A stretch of DNA of 64,000 nt from assembly GCA_023101885.1 (NCBI GenBank), contig JALPQD010000302.1, positions 771,956-835,955 of the forward strand, read 5' to 3'. The position numbers were made by a program, and so were the translations under genes. This DNA comes from Typhlomys cinereus (Eukaryota > Chordata > Mammalia > Rodentia > Platacanthomyidae). The notes below the pieces were generated by a model. It was not told the origin of the DNA. It ran no database searches and saw nothing but the letters and a program-made list of their open reading frames with translations. This document shows, piece by piece, positions 24,114-35,290 of the stretch; the first letter of the stretch is position 1; each line of letters opens with the position of its first letter.

Positions 24114-24779
24114 CGTTAGGACAGGCTCAGCGAGAAGAGGAGTGGTGCTCTGCCACCAGGCCTGGCTTAGGAAGCTGGTCTTGGAGAAGTGAAACCACAG
24201 ATCGCAGCAGATGCCCTTGCACAGGGAAGGAGGTGAGCAAAGACCCCAAGCTGTTCCCACAGAACGGCCGCCCATGTGGCCACGGTGTCACCCTGGAATC
24301 AGGAGGCTGCCCGCAGGATGAGCTTCCATCTGTTCCCCAAAGTGCTGGCTGCAGATGGCCCTCTCCTGGATCATCGGCATGCAGAATCAGGGCTGGGCCC
24401 GGGGCAGACCTGCTGCCCTCTGTGCCTGGGGGTCACGGTGGTGACATGAACATGCTGGTAGGTCTCCCTTTTTACAGCATGTCCACACCTGTTCTTCCAC
24501 CATCACTGACAGCTTGGGGCATGTGGCTGAGTGTCAGGCACACTGCACAGTCTCCCTCCATCTCAGACGGCGCCCAAGAGGGTGTCCTGGCCTCGCACAA
24601 AAGGGAAAAGTCATCGTGTTCTGTTGTGGCCCAGAGGCCGGTGGGTCCCGCCTCCACAGCGCCCCACATTACACCCCCCCCCCCCCGCACCACCCTGCTC
24701 TGTTTGCTGGATTTTTTTCTCCTTAAACTGCCTTCTGGAAACCAATAAAAAGCTTAGGGCAGAAGAAAAAAAAAAAAAG
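24114..24779 (+). pseudogene. Processed retrocopy of an unidentified GC-rich transcript
   Basis: A GC-rich, CpG-containing block sits inside AT-rich L1 copy A. It has an AATAAA signal at 24744-24749 and a pure A tail at about 24765-24778, so it is a reverse-transcribed polyadenylated RNA. Near its 5' end a frame of 23 codons (24121-24192, starting TGSARRGVV and ending LVLEK) closes with TGA and could be the tail of a coding sequence, the rest being 3'UTR. A longer 171-codon frame (24233-24748) is Pro/Ser-rich, has no recognisable domain and runs into the polyadenylation region, so it is probably chance. The parent gene is not recognised. A target-site duplication was not seen. Confidence 0.7.
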
Positions 24780-25032
24780 AATTAACATCTGAAGAATCAT
24801 TGACTTTCCTATATACCAAGTGTGAAGAAGCAAGAAAGTCTTGAGAGAAACAATTATATTTACTATTTAGCTCCAAAAAAGAAAATGAAGTATCTTGCAA
24901 TAACTCTAACTATGAATATGGAAATATTAAAGAAGGAGATTACAAAAGACATCAGAGAGTAGAATCTCTCATGTTTCTGTACCAGTAGAATAAGCAGTGT
25001 ATTAATTGCTATCCTATCAAAAACAATATACA
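24780..25032 (+). mobile_element. L1 copy A, part 2 (ORF2)
   Basis: L1 ORF2 sequence resumes after the retrocopy's A tail (AATTAACATCTGAAGAATCA) and continues to CAATATACA, where L1 copy B is inserted. The last 12 bases, 25021-25032, are duplicated at 30363-30374. Confidence 0.8.
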
Positions 25033-25040
25033 CCTTTTGG

Positions 25041-25330
25041 CCCCAGACCCAGACTAGGGCAGACTCTCTGCTCCTCAGGTAAAACCCCTAGACCACGCCC
25101 CAGGCATAAGGTCACATGGGCTCCCCATTAGTAGCCAGCCTGCCTTTCTGGCCCTGGGGAGGGCCGGTAGGCCATATCCCAGGTCCCAGGTGATCTACGT
25201 GCCCCACTAGCCACTCTTTCTTTCTGCCCCAGACCCAGACCAGGGCAGACTCCTGCTCCTCAGAATTCAACAGAGTCCAGAGAAAACCCAAGCAAAGCTC
25301 TAGGGGACAAACATCATTCATCTGAAGTCC
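25041..25330 (+). promoter_or_regulatory. L1 copy B tandem 5'UTR promoter monomers
   Basis: Two units beginning CCCCAGACCCAGACYAGGGC at 25041 and 25227, period 186 bp, the second truncated. GC content is far above the flanks. This is the expected position of the L1 pol II promoter. The sequence is unrelated by eye to the 5'UTRs of copy A and of the minus-strand L1. Confidence 0.65.
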
Positions 25331-25735
25331 TCTAAAATCATCCCATCACATGGGAGGGAATTCCACATCCAACTCAAAGATAAGTAAACACTTTTTACCA
25401 TCTTGTTCCTCTCAATTATTATTCACTGTAATTTAACATTTCCATATAGCCACCCAAAAATCCATACAACTTCAGGGACTATACTATTCACCCTCACATA
25501 TTACCAAGGAAATAAACCTAAAAAGTGCACTATCATACTAATCTTCATTCCCTAACTTAATTGATGTACTAACAGTCCAATAGCCTCATCTAGAAAATAA
25601 CATCAACACCAGACAAGCATACCCAACTCCAAGGCAAACACTAGTAATAACTGCTCAAGTGTAATAATAATGTCTAATTCAGTTCAGTCAAAAACACACA
25701 GAAACAAAAAGAAGGTCATAAGATATAAAACAAAA

Positions 25736-26876
25736 ATGCCCAGGTCACAGTGCAAATCCATGAGAAAGAAAAACCAAGAAAACAAATCTCCTACCAAAAG
25801 AATGAACCCCATAATGATAGAATCCAACTAGAACAAATACACGGAAAACAGCTGAGAAAACCATACCCAAGAAAATGATTTCAAAGCCTGATCTTTACTA
25901 TGATCAAAACAATGAAAGAGGAAATCTAGGAGGAGTTAAATAACTGCATCAACCACTTTGAACAGGAACACAACAGACACTTGGAGGAGATGAGAAGAAC
26001 AGTTGAAGAAACAAAAATAGGCATAGAGCAGTTAAAAGAGTCTCAAGAAGAGTTTAAACTTGAATAAAATAAGCTATCTTCAAGCCAGAACCCAACAGAG
26101 AGTCTTATCAGCAGAACTAATGAAGCAGAATTGAATATCAGATCTTGAAGACAAAGTGGAAGAACTAACCAGTTCAATGGAAGAAGTTATGAAAGCCAAA
26201 GAGTTATGGGACACCTTGAAGAAGTGTAACAATACCAGAACAAGAATCCCAAAATAGAAGGCAGTCCATAGTGGTTCCCGAATTCTCCCGTGGTTCTACA
26301 CATACACACATACATATATATACACACACACACAATTGAATAAATAACAATAAAAAATTTTAAAAAAGAATCCCAAAATACCACACCTGAGAAAAATTTT
26401 CAAATTATCATAAACAAATGCTTTCCAAATCTAAAGAAAGAGAAGTTCATGAAAATACAAGGCACATTTTACATCCCAAACAGACATGACCAAAATAGAA
26501 ACTCGCCACAGCAAGTAATAGTCAAAACACTACACATACAAGACAAAGAGAATGTGCTGAAATCTTCAAGAGAAAAAAAAAACAAGTTACTTTTAAAGGT
26601 AAACCTATTAAAATAACAAATGATTTTTCAATGGAAACAATAAAAGCCAGAAGAGCTTGGAAAGATGTACTTCAAGTATTGAATGAGCACAAATGTCAAC
26701 CCAGGCTGATATAACCAGCAAAACTATTAGTCATGATCAAGGGTGAAAGAAAAATTTTCCACCATAAAGACAACTTGAAAGCTTACATGACCACTAAACC
26801 AAGCCTTCAAAAAATGCTAGAAAAGATACTCAAGCTTGAAGAAAAGAACAAGCATATCCAGGAGGACAAAAGGTAA
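25736..26876 (+). pseudogene. L1 copy B ORF1 remnant with SINE insertion
   Basis: Start ATGCCCAGG and end GAGGACAAAAGGTAA align with ORF1 of the minus-strand L1. The coiled-coil part (26100-26220), RRM-like part and C-terminal part (AATGGAAACAATAAAAGCC onward) are present, but an in-frame TAG, a TAA and several indels break it, and a 5'-truncated SINE with its target duplication sits at 26242-26380. Product in an active element: RNA-binding coiled-coil chaperone. Confidence 0.8.
26257..26365 (+). mobile_element. 5'-truncated tRNA-derived SINE inside L1 copy B
   Basis: Matches the 3' 90 bp of the SINEs at 28208, 49250 and 63233 (GTCCATAGTGGTTCCCGAATT, then CGTGGTTCTACACA, CA-rich tract and AATTGAATAAATAA). 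It lacks the tRNA-related head. An exact 15-bp duplication AAGAATCCCAAAATA flanks it (26242-26256 and 26366-26380), as expected for L1-driven target-primed insertion with incomplete reverse transcription. Confidence 0.9.
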
Positions 26877-26938
26877 TTATAAAACTAACACAACCTATAA
26901 GCTAAGTAATACACTTATGAAAGCAACTAAACACAAAA

Positions 26939-28415
26939 GTGTCAGGAATTAAAAGTAATTTCTCCATTATAACATTAAATGTCGATGGAATTAGCTCACC
27001 AAACAAAAGACAAAGTTTACAAACTTGGATTAGAAATCACAACCCATCTGTTGCCTTCAGGAAACACATCTCACAACAAAAGATAGGCACATTCTAAAAG
27101 TAAAAGTCTGGTCAAAAATTCTTCAAGCTAATGGAACCAAGAAACAAGCAGGGGTAGCAATTGTGCTATCTGACAAAGTGGACTTCAAGCCAAATAAAAT
27201 CATAAGAGATACAGAAGGGTACTACATTTTAGTCACAGGTACAATTCATCAGGCAGACTTCACAATATCGAACATATGTGCACCAAATATGAGCTCCTTC
27301 ACATTCATTAAGCAAACGTTATAGCATCTAAAAGAAGAAATCAATCCCCAAATGATAATTCGTGGGGATTTCAATATTGCACCCTCTAGGTAGGGTAGAT
27401 CAACAAGCCAAAAACTTAACAGAGACACATTGGAACATAATCAAATCCTCACTGAAATGGACCTTATGGATCTCTATAGAACTTTCCATCCACACGCCAA
27501 CGAATACACATTTTTCTCAGCAGCCCATCGAACATTCTCCAAAGTAGACCACATATTGGGCCAGAAAACAAATCTCTACATACACAGTAAAGTTGAAATT
27601 ATAGCCTGTACCCTATCATGACCACTATAGTCTAAAGCTTGACATCCACAACACAGCAAACAGCAGAAGTGAGAGACCCTTATAATGAAAACTTTAAAAA
27701 CCTAAAGAAAGAAATTATAGAAGACACCAGAAGGGGGAAAGACCTCCCATGTTCCTGGATTGTCAGAAACAACATCATAAAAATGACTATCCTACAAAAG
27801 CAATACACAGATTCAATGCTATACCAATCAAAATCCCAAAGCAATTCTTTAAAGAAATTGATAAAATAATCTCAAAATCCATATGAAAGCACAAAAGACC
27901 CAGGACAGCACACAATCCTGAGTAACAAAAACACTGCTGGAGGTTTCACCATACCAAACCTTAATTTATATTACAAATCCATAGCAATAAAAACAGCCTG
28001 GTACTGTCTCCAAAATAGACATGTAGATCAATGGATAAGGATTGAAGATCCAGATATATATAGCCATTTGATCTCTGACAAAGGGGCCCAAAAATTCAAT
28101 GGAAAAGAGCAGCCTCTTCAACAAAGGATGCTGCCAAAACTGGATATCTGCATGCAGAAGATTAAAACTGGATCTGTACTTGTCACCATGCACAAAAATT
28201 AATTCCAGGGGCTGGAGAGGTGGCTCAAGGGTTAAGCCTCTGCCTTGCAGGTGGAAGGTCCTGAATTCGGATCCTAGACCCCATGTATAGATGCCGGGCG
28301 GAAGCCGGGCGCTGCCTTTCTAGTCCTGATAGGGCGGAAGCTGTGAATCCGGGGGTTAGAGTAAACAAGGAAGAGGTAGAGGTGGTCCATGGCGGTTCTC
28401 AAATTCGCTCGTGGT

Positions 28416-28446
<31 letters not shown>

Positions 28447-29285
28447 GCGCACACATGCACAATTGAATAAATAATAAAATTTAAAAAAATTAATTCCAAA
28501 TGGATCAAGGACCTTAATATTAGGCCAGAGACTATAAAAACCCTAATTGAAAAGGTAAAGAACTCCCTTGAGCTGATTGGGCTAGGCCAACAGATCCTAA
28601 ACAGAAATCCAATAGCACAGTCACTAGAACCAACACTCAACACCAAGGAGATAAATGGCCCAATTTAAAGTTGGGCCTGTGAACTCAAAAGGAACTTTTC
28701 CAGGGACAAAATTCAAATGTCTAACAAATAGCTTAAAAATGCTCCACATCCTTAGCCATCAGGGAAATGCAAATCAAAACTTCCCTGAGATACCATCTCA
28801 CCCCAGTCACGATGGCAAAAATCCACAAGACAAAGAACATCAAATACTGTAGAGGGTGTGGAGAGAAGGGAACTCTTTCCTACATTGATGGTTGGGAATG
28901 TAGGCTCATACAATCACTCTGGTGATCTGTTTGGCAACTTCTAAAAGGATAAAGATTGAAATGCCATATGACCCTACTATATCACTTCTGGGAATAATCC
29001 CCCATAATGCAAGAATTCACTGCACTACCACATGCACAACCATGTTCATAACATCACTGTTTACAATATCAAAGTCATGGAATCAACCCAAATGCCCAAC
29101 AGTTGACAGATGGATAATAAAAATGTGGTACATTTATACAATGGAATATTACTCAGCCATCAAAAAAGATGAATTAATGAAATTTGCTAGGAAAATGGAT
29201 GGAGTTAGAAAAAATTATATTGAGTGAAGTATCCCAGACACAGAAAATTAAACACTGGATGTACTCCCTAATAAGTGGATCCTAG
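26939..29285 (+). pseudogene. L1 copy B ORF2 (endonuclease/reverse transcriptase) remnant
   Basis: ORF2 would supply endonuclease and RT. The start codon position reads GTG, where the minus-strand L1 has ATG. The endonuclease region is readable (SLQTWIRNHN-, SGKHISQQ- and FNIAPS-type segments), with frameshifts at the QETH region near 27060 and at GDFN (here RGDFN, 27361). At about 27660 the endonuclease end is joined to the post-RT segment (PYNENFKNLKKE), removing the palm with its FADD motif. The C-terminal part is interrupted by a SINE at 28208-28484. A near-complete 101-codon frame at 28922-29227 is the C-terminal tail. Confidence 0.8.
28208..28484 (+). mobile_element. Full-length tRNA-derived SINE (B2-superfamily type) inside L1 copy B
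   Basis: Starts GGGGCTGGAGAGGTGGCTCA, carries a pol III A-box (TGGCTCAAGGG) and a near-consensus B-box (ATTCGGATCC), a unique body ending CGTGGTTCTACAC, a CA/CG microsatellite and an AATAAATAATAAA-rich tail. An exact 14-bp target-site duplication AAAAATTAATTCCA lies at 28194-28207 and 28485-28498. Together with its siblings at 49250 and 63233 it defines a lineage SINE family. Confidence 0.92.
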
Positions 29286-30362
29286 TACCAAACCCACTTA
29301 ATGCTACATTCAAAGATAAATCTCTGTAATACCTATTGTAATTGCAATGATTATAAATCAGAGGGAAGGAGGAAGATTCAAGCAGAAAAAAGGAGAGTGG
29401 GGATCAGACTTCAGTAGAGAAAATAGGTCACCATCAAGTATTGCATGTAAGTAGCAAGACATCTGGTGAAGCTCACTCTCACTTCTGTTCCTGGTCACCT
29501 ATAATTGAAGAGGTTTAATCTCACCAACCAGGGAGGATATAGAAACTGGCAGATAGATTGTAACCATCCTGCAATTGGGAGACTGACCACCCCTCACTGT
29601 GGTGTCCTAGTCTTATTCCATCTATCTTTGAGTGTCCTCTTATATTAAGATCTCATTGAAACAGCCTTTGATCTTTGGTTAGGAAGTGACCTTCAATACC
29701 AATCAGGATGGATCCAATGGTGGTGCAGGAAAAAGCAGAACTGAAAACAACAACAAACCATAATTTAGAAAACCAAAGACCCTACATTAATCACCTGGAA
29801 CCAGACCAACCAAATCTCTCCCCATCCTTCAAGGTCAGGGAATTTTGCAGACGAGGAGGTAGCAAGGTTGTAAAATCCTAAAGATGGGAAGGAGCAACGA
29901 TACGCAAGATACTCCATGCAAGTTAGGGCTGCAGTATCCATAATCGGACTAAGTATGACCTGCACAATGGCTGACATGTCAACATTCCCCCAAAGTCTAG
30001 CATGGATCATAGGCAGTAGGATCTTTTGAGGCAAGGAATTATCAGTCATGAAAGAGTTCCCACTCTAAAAGAGAGCCCAAGAAAGGCCTCTGGGCTATGT
30101 CACTGAGTCCTTACACCTCACTTGAATGGAGGTCTCAGAGGGAGTTTGACATTCACACAAAAGGATGCTCCAAGGGATGGGAGGGGAAAAGAGTGGGAGG
30201 GGAAAGGGGGAGGCATTGGGAGAAGGGGAGGGAGGGGAGTGTAAGGAAGGGGAAAAAGAGAGAGAGTGCAAGGTGGGACTGGGGATGGGCATAGGGAGAG
30301 AGAGGATGGGGTACCTGTTGAGCTTGTATGACTGGGAAAAAATAAAATGTAGGAGAAAAAAG

Positions 30363-31473
30363 AAACAATATACAGATTTGCGCTATACCAATCAAAATTC
30401 TCATGCAATTCTTCACAGAAATTCACAAAACAATCTCATAATTCCTATGAAAACACAAAAGTCTCAGGATAGCAGAAACAAGCCTAAGCAATAAAACCTC
30501 TGCTGGAGGTATTTCCATACTGAACCTTAAAATTATATTACAAAACCATAGTAATAAAAATAACATAGTATTGGCTTCAACATAGAAATACAGATCAATG
30601 AATTAGGATTGAAGACATAGATATAAACTCATACACTTACAGTCAACTGACTTTTGACATAAGTCCAAGAAAAAAAATTGAAAAAAAACAATATATCTTC
30701 AAATAGTACTCAGAAAATTAGATATCTATGTGCAAAAGAATGAAACTAGACCATTGTCTGTCACTGTGCACAGAAATGAACTCCAAATGGATTGAAGATC
30801 TCAATGTTGGACAAGAGATTATAGCACTAAGAGAGTATAGCACTACTAGAAAAAAGAATAAGGAGTACATTAGAGCTACCCAGGTCAGCATTTTCTGAAT
30901 AGGATCCCAAATGAATAGGAAAGAAGACCAACACTCAACAAGCAGGATTTCATGAAATTGAAAAATTTCTGTTCTGAAAAAGATATTATCAACCAAGCAA
31001 AAAGGAAACCCAGGAGAAAAATTCTCTGCAACCACATATCTGACAGAGGACTAATATGTGGAGCATATAAAAATTTAACAATCCCAAATATCAAAGAAGC
31101 AAAAACTTAATTGAAAAATGGACCTTAGAACCAAAAAGAAACTTTTTACAGGATGAAGTTCAAATTTCTAACAAAAATTTTTAAACATTTTTTTACCTAT
31201 TTACCCATTAGGGAAATATAATTTAAAACCACACTGAGATATCATCGGCCAGAATGGCTAAAATTCAAAACATAAGAAATAATAAATGTGGATGAGGATT
31301 TATGGAGAAGGGAATAGTCATTCACTGCTGATGGAAATGCAAAATTATACAGTCTACTTGGAGATCAATGTTGAGGTTCCTGAAAAAAATTTAAAATTGA
31401 CATATAATCTAACTATACCATTTCTTAGAATATTCCCAAAGAAAGTTAAATCTTACTAAAGAGACACATGTAC
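30363..31473 (+). mobile_element. L1 copy A, part 3 (ORF2 3' part)
   Basis: ORF2 sequence of the old L1 resumes after copy B (ACAGATTTGCGCTATACCAATC). Multiple stops and indels. It ends where a URR1-like element interrupts at CATGTACATCTAT. Confidence 0.85.
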
Positions 31474-31792
31474 ATCTATACTAGTTACTCTTTTCTGTTA
31501 CTGTGAGACATCACTGAGACTCAGTTAACTCAGAAAAAATGGAGATTTATTTGGCTTATCTCCAGCTGCCAAAAGCTAGAGGAGGCCTAAGTCACTTCCA
31601 TCAAAGAGGCTGAGAGCTGTAAAAATGGTCAACTGCAAGAGCAGACCTCTTCTGGAAGTAGGTTAGGGCTAATCATCTTTAAGACTCACCACCTGTGACT
31701 GCCTTCCTCCAGCAAGGGTCTACGTCTTAAACATGCTTTGGCCTCCTGAAAAAACTAAAGATTGAAATGCATTAGCCTTTGGGCTCACATTT
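31474..31792 (-). mobile_element. URR1-like hAT element nested in L1 copy A
   Basis: ACTAGTTACTCTTTTCTGTTAC followed by GTGAGACATCACTGA and GGAGATTTATTTGGCTTA is the characteristic antisense URR1 start. L1 ORF2 continues on the far side at GGATATGTTCATTGCAGC. The 8-bp host duplication expected for hAT is not clear by eye. Confidence 0.7.
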
Positions 31793-33206
31793 CAAACCAT
31801 GGATATGTTCATTGCAGCTCTCTTCGCAATAATAAAGAAATGGAATCAGCCTAATTGTCCAACGGTAGATGAATAAATAGTGAATATGTGGTACATATAC
31901 ACAATGGAATACTATTCAACTGTCAAAAATGAACTAATGAAATTTGCTGGTAAATAAATGGAGTTAGAAGAAATTATACTGAGTGATGTATCCCAGACAC
32001 AGAAAGACAGACATTGCATGTGTTCCCTTTTTAGTGGTTCCTAGCATGAAACCTTCCAAATGATATTTTCAAAAGGAAACTTCTATAGCACCGACAAACT
32101 ACAAAGAAACATAAGTTATGGGAAGTCGGATTCCAATGAGAAGACACAAAAGAACACAGGGAAATGATGAATATGTCAATTACAGAAGAAAATTCTGAAA
32201 GGGGAGGGAAATAAGGGGATAGGACTTAGTAAAGGATAAAGAATTTAAAAAAGAGTGACGAGTGGCTCAGGGGAAAAAGAGGGATCAAGGGTTTCACCCA
32301 ACTAGGAATGGCTGCAAGTGGCAATAACTCTGGTAAAAAGATTCTAGGGGATTAATGGTGGTTTGTGAGACCCATGGGTAACCAATTCTTGTCTGAAGAG
32401 TCTACCCCCCACCGCTTATTATCCGGGAACACATACTTGATACTTGAAAGTCATCCAAATAACAGTAGAAGGAAAGAAAATAGCATTAGATAAGAACAGA
32501 TGTTTTAATGTTAACTATAAAACTTGATAGTGAATCGCCATCTAAACACTTCTTATTTAACCCTTTGATAAGAAAAGCTCTCAGCACTCAGCCAAGATGC
32601 CTTCTATCACAATTGAAGACTAGTGAGGCAGAAAATCACAGCTAGCCAGAGTGCAATTGCTAGAATGCTCAGCCCTACTCAGGCCATCAAAATCTTTCCC
32701 CAACCTAAGGTTCAAGGAACCTTGTTGAAGAGGGGGCAGTAAAATTGAAAGATTCTACAGGTACAAAGGTATATTGTTAGCCAAGACATCTCAACCCTAA
32801 AAAGGGCTGCTATACCCAGGAGCTTACTGAAATGAGAACTTCTACCACCAGATCTACACAATACCCCACATACCAGCATCCCCCCAAGAATGAGCAAAGA
32901 TCTTAAGATAAATAATTGTACTTGGAAAGAGTGTCTGGGACAGGTGCTGGACAAGGGAAGAGGACTTGTGAATTTGCTGACTGAAGAGTCACATATACTA
33001 CTACAGAGAGCTGGTTCCTTACCAACAAGAACCCTAAAGGGAGCCCTGTTATTCACACTCACAGAGGGACAGGAGGGCTACAAAGATATGGCTAGATTGG
33101 TGAGGAGAGAGGAGTGGGAGAGAACAGGGATGGGAAGGGAAGGTGTCAGGACAAGGACATAAACTCAATTTGTTTGTATATGAAAATCTCTCAGTAAAAA
33201 AAGAAT
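31793..33206 (+). mobile_element. L1 copy A, part 4 (ORF2 end and 3'UTR)
   Basis: Carries the ORF2 C-terminal segment (GGTACATATACACAATGGAA-type block) and an approximately 1.1-kb 3'UTR that aligns with the tails at 5119 and 14875. It ends in GAAAATCTCTCAGTAAAAAAAG. The usual AATAAA is here CAGTAAAA. Target duplications against the 20845 end are not clear. Confidence 0.8.
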
Positions 33207-33649
33207 CTGAGAAGATTGCATACCAGAAGAGAAAGACTGCTAAGAGCATGAGAAGAGACTGCATGGGATGGTTCACTTTGCTATTAGCTTTAACAGTCGT
33301 TCAGCCAAAGGAAACAGGTTCGGCCAACATCTACTATGAGCTCAATAGATTCTTCTCAGAGCCTGAAAGTAAGAACCTTGGTGTTCAACAGCTTCAGTGT
33401 CATAAAATGTGAAGCAGAAAACCTAGCAAAGCCATCCAGACTCCTTAATTCTGAGGTACAGAGCCTGGAGACTACACAGCAATTTTAATGTGCTTCTCAA
33501 AGAAGCAAGAATTTGGATCTGCATGCACCAAGGAAAATGCTAGATAGATGCTGTGGCCTGTCTGTATTTCTATTCCTGGACTGCAGAAACTGGAAATCCC
33601 AAGAGCAAACTGTTTAAAGAAACTAACCCTATAAATGAGCTCAACATTT
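33207..33649. other. Unique sequence between L1 copies
   Basis: No gene. An open frame at 33143-33412 starts inside the L1 tail and has no recognisable domain. Confidence 0.5.
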
Positions 33650-33664
33650 AGAAATTCAGCCTTA

Positions 33665-34947
33665 CAGATTGTCATAGTCAGGCACAGGTGTCAACTTGAC
33701 AGTTGAGGGTTTGAGCTCTGGGCACATTTGTGGAAAATTGTTGGTTGAGTTCAGCCCTGAGAAAACCTGCAGGAGATGGTCTAGCTGATGGGAAAGGCCC
33801 AGCCCATGGTAGGTGGGACTAGGCCCTGGAATCAATCACAGAGAGCTGGTTGAGAAAGTTGACATCCTTGTGTACACCTGGCCAGACATGCTGGTCTGGC
33901 AAGAAAGGACCATCCCTCTCTCAGCCATTATGTAGAAATGGTGTGGCCAGTTCCCTTGGTCCAGGTGTTGGTGCATGCTCCCATCAAATTGGACTGAGAA
34001 CTGTGACCAGTAATCATAAGACAAAATAAACTCCTTGTTCCCTTAAGCCCTTTGATGGTCATTTATCAGCAACCATGAAGGTGAACTGCAACTCAGATAG
34101 ATGGTAACCATCAGGGAAATGGGACACTGATGACCCCTCACCACCCATTGCTGTGCCCTACTCCTTCCATCCACTTCTGAGTCTCCTCTTATATTACGAT
34201 CTCCATTTAAACAGTCTTGTATCTTTGGTAGGAGGTGACCTTCAATAACAATCAGGATGCAGCCAAGGGCAGTGCAGGAAAAGCAAAACTGGAAAGAACA
34301 AACCATAATTCAAAAACTCTACATTAATCACCAGACCAGATCAGCCAAATCTCTCCCCATCCTAAAGCTCAGGGAACCTTGCAGAAGAAGGAACTGCAAG
34401 ATTGTAAGAGACTGAAGATGGGGAGGACCAATGGATATGCAAGATACCCCATACAAATTAGGGCTGCAGCAGCCAGAATTGGACTTTGCCTAACCTGCAC
34501 AATGGATGACATGTCAATGACCCCTCAAAGTCTAACATGAATCACAGGGGAGAAAGCTCCAAGCAGTAGGATCCTTAGAGGCAAGGGATTAAACAGTCAT
34601 AATAGAATTCCCATACTAACAGGGAGCCCAAGAAGGGGCTTGGGGCTATGACACTGAGTCCTGAACTCTCACTAGGGTGGAGAGTTCAGTGTTCACACAC
34701 AAGGGTGCTTGCTCCAGGAGGATGGGAGGGAGGAAAGGGGAGGCACTGGGAGAGGGGGAGGGAATGAGGGGGTGAAAGGAAAGGGGGGAGGGAGGAGAGT
34801 GCAAGGGGGATGACTGGGGAGGAGATGAGGGAGGAAGAGGACAGTATTACCTATTGACTTTGTATGATTAGGAAAAAAATAAAATGTGGGAGAAAAGAAA
34901 GTGTTCATAAATTGAACTTAATAAAATTTAATTTGCATCTAAAAAAA
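33665..34947 (+). mobile_element. 5'-truncated L1 (3'UTR) with nested hAT and extended tail
   Basis: A 15-bp target-site duplication AGAAATTCAGCCTTA lies at 33650-33664 and 34948-34962. Inside are a few L1 bases, a URR1-like element (33672-34090), then L1 3'UTR aligning with copy B from 29550, including the purine-rich tract (34720-34830) and its AATAAAATGTGGGAG end. After the normal L1 end, about 45 further bases with a second AATAAA precede the A8 tail, suggesting read-through of the L1 signal (3' transduction). Confidence 0.85.
33672..34090 (+). mobile_element. URR1-like hAT element near the 5' end of a truncated L1
   Basis: Starts CATAGTCAGGCACAGGTGTC and ends ACCATGAAGGTGAACTGCAA, nearly identical in layout to the copies at 20186 and 14466, with the shared GCCAGACATGCTGGTCTGGC palindrome-like block. 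It lies inside the L1 target-site duplication, so it either hit the L1 after insertion or was carried in with it. Confidence 0.8.
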
Positions 34948-34962
34948 AGAAATTCAGCCTTA

Positions 34963-35227
34963 ATGCTGTAAGGTAGAAAAACAATCACGGATGACTGCTG
35001 ATATTACCCTTGACACTCACATTTACATGTATGTCCTACAGTGTTCCCACCCACATACAAACATGCATTTACACATGCATGCAACACACATGCATACACA
35101 TGAAGAAAGAAAATAATTACAAGTTATGTTTGTAAAGCTGCTAAGTGTGTGGTGACTTCAATGGCATCAACAGAAAAGTAATATGCTAGATGAATTCATA
35201 TCTATCTAATTTCAAGATGAATAAATG
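34963..35227. other. Unique sequence with CA/CATG-rich patch
   Basis: The patch at about 35035-35102 (ACATGCATTTACACATGCATG) resembles the 3' tail of an old B2-superfamily SINE, but no body could be recognised. Confidence 0.4.
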
Positions 35228-35290
35228 TGCCCAGGCAAGAACAAGGTCACCTAGTCAACCACCCCAGATGCAGGATTGAAATTCAGCTGT
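35228..35290 (+). mobile_element. MIR SINE core fragment
   Basis: CAGGCAAGAACAAGGTCACCTAG and CAGGATTGAAATTCAGC correspond to the MIR segment cAAGGTCACacagctag...GGATTcgAAccCAG. The remainder is too decayed to call. Confidence 0.5.

Larger units (their letters stand above)
25033..30362 (+). mobile_element. L1 copy B, 5'UTR to tail, internally deleted
   Basis: Flanked by an exact 12-bp target-site duplication (AAACAATATACA at 25021-25032 and 30363-30374), proving insertion into L1 copy A. Order: tandem 5'UTR from 25041, ORF1 25736-26876, ORF2 26939-29285, 3'UTR with a purine-rich tract at 30175-30290, and an AATAAAATGTAGGAG end. About 1.6 kb of ORF2 is missing at about 27660, where endonuclease sequence jumps to late-RT/thumb sequence. 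Two SINEs lie inside. It reached the 5'UTR at insertion, but is now dead. Confidence 0.9.

Noticed and set aside
24233..24748. 171-codon plus-strand open frame in the GC-rich insert
   Set aside because: It lies in what looks like 3'UTR of a retrocopy, runs through the polyadenylation signal region, has no recognisable domain, and two other frames are also open there because GC-rich DNA has few stops.
33650..34962. Composite URR1-L1 chimera moved as one RNA
   Set aside because: The hAT element sits inside the L1 target duplication, which would allow it, but a few L1 bases lie on its left, so later hAT insertion into a truncated L1 is the simpler reading.
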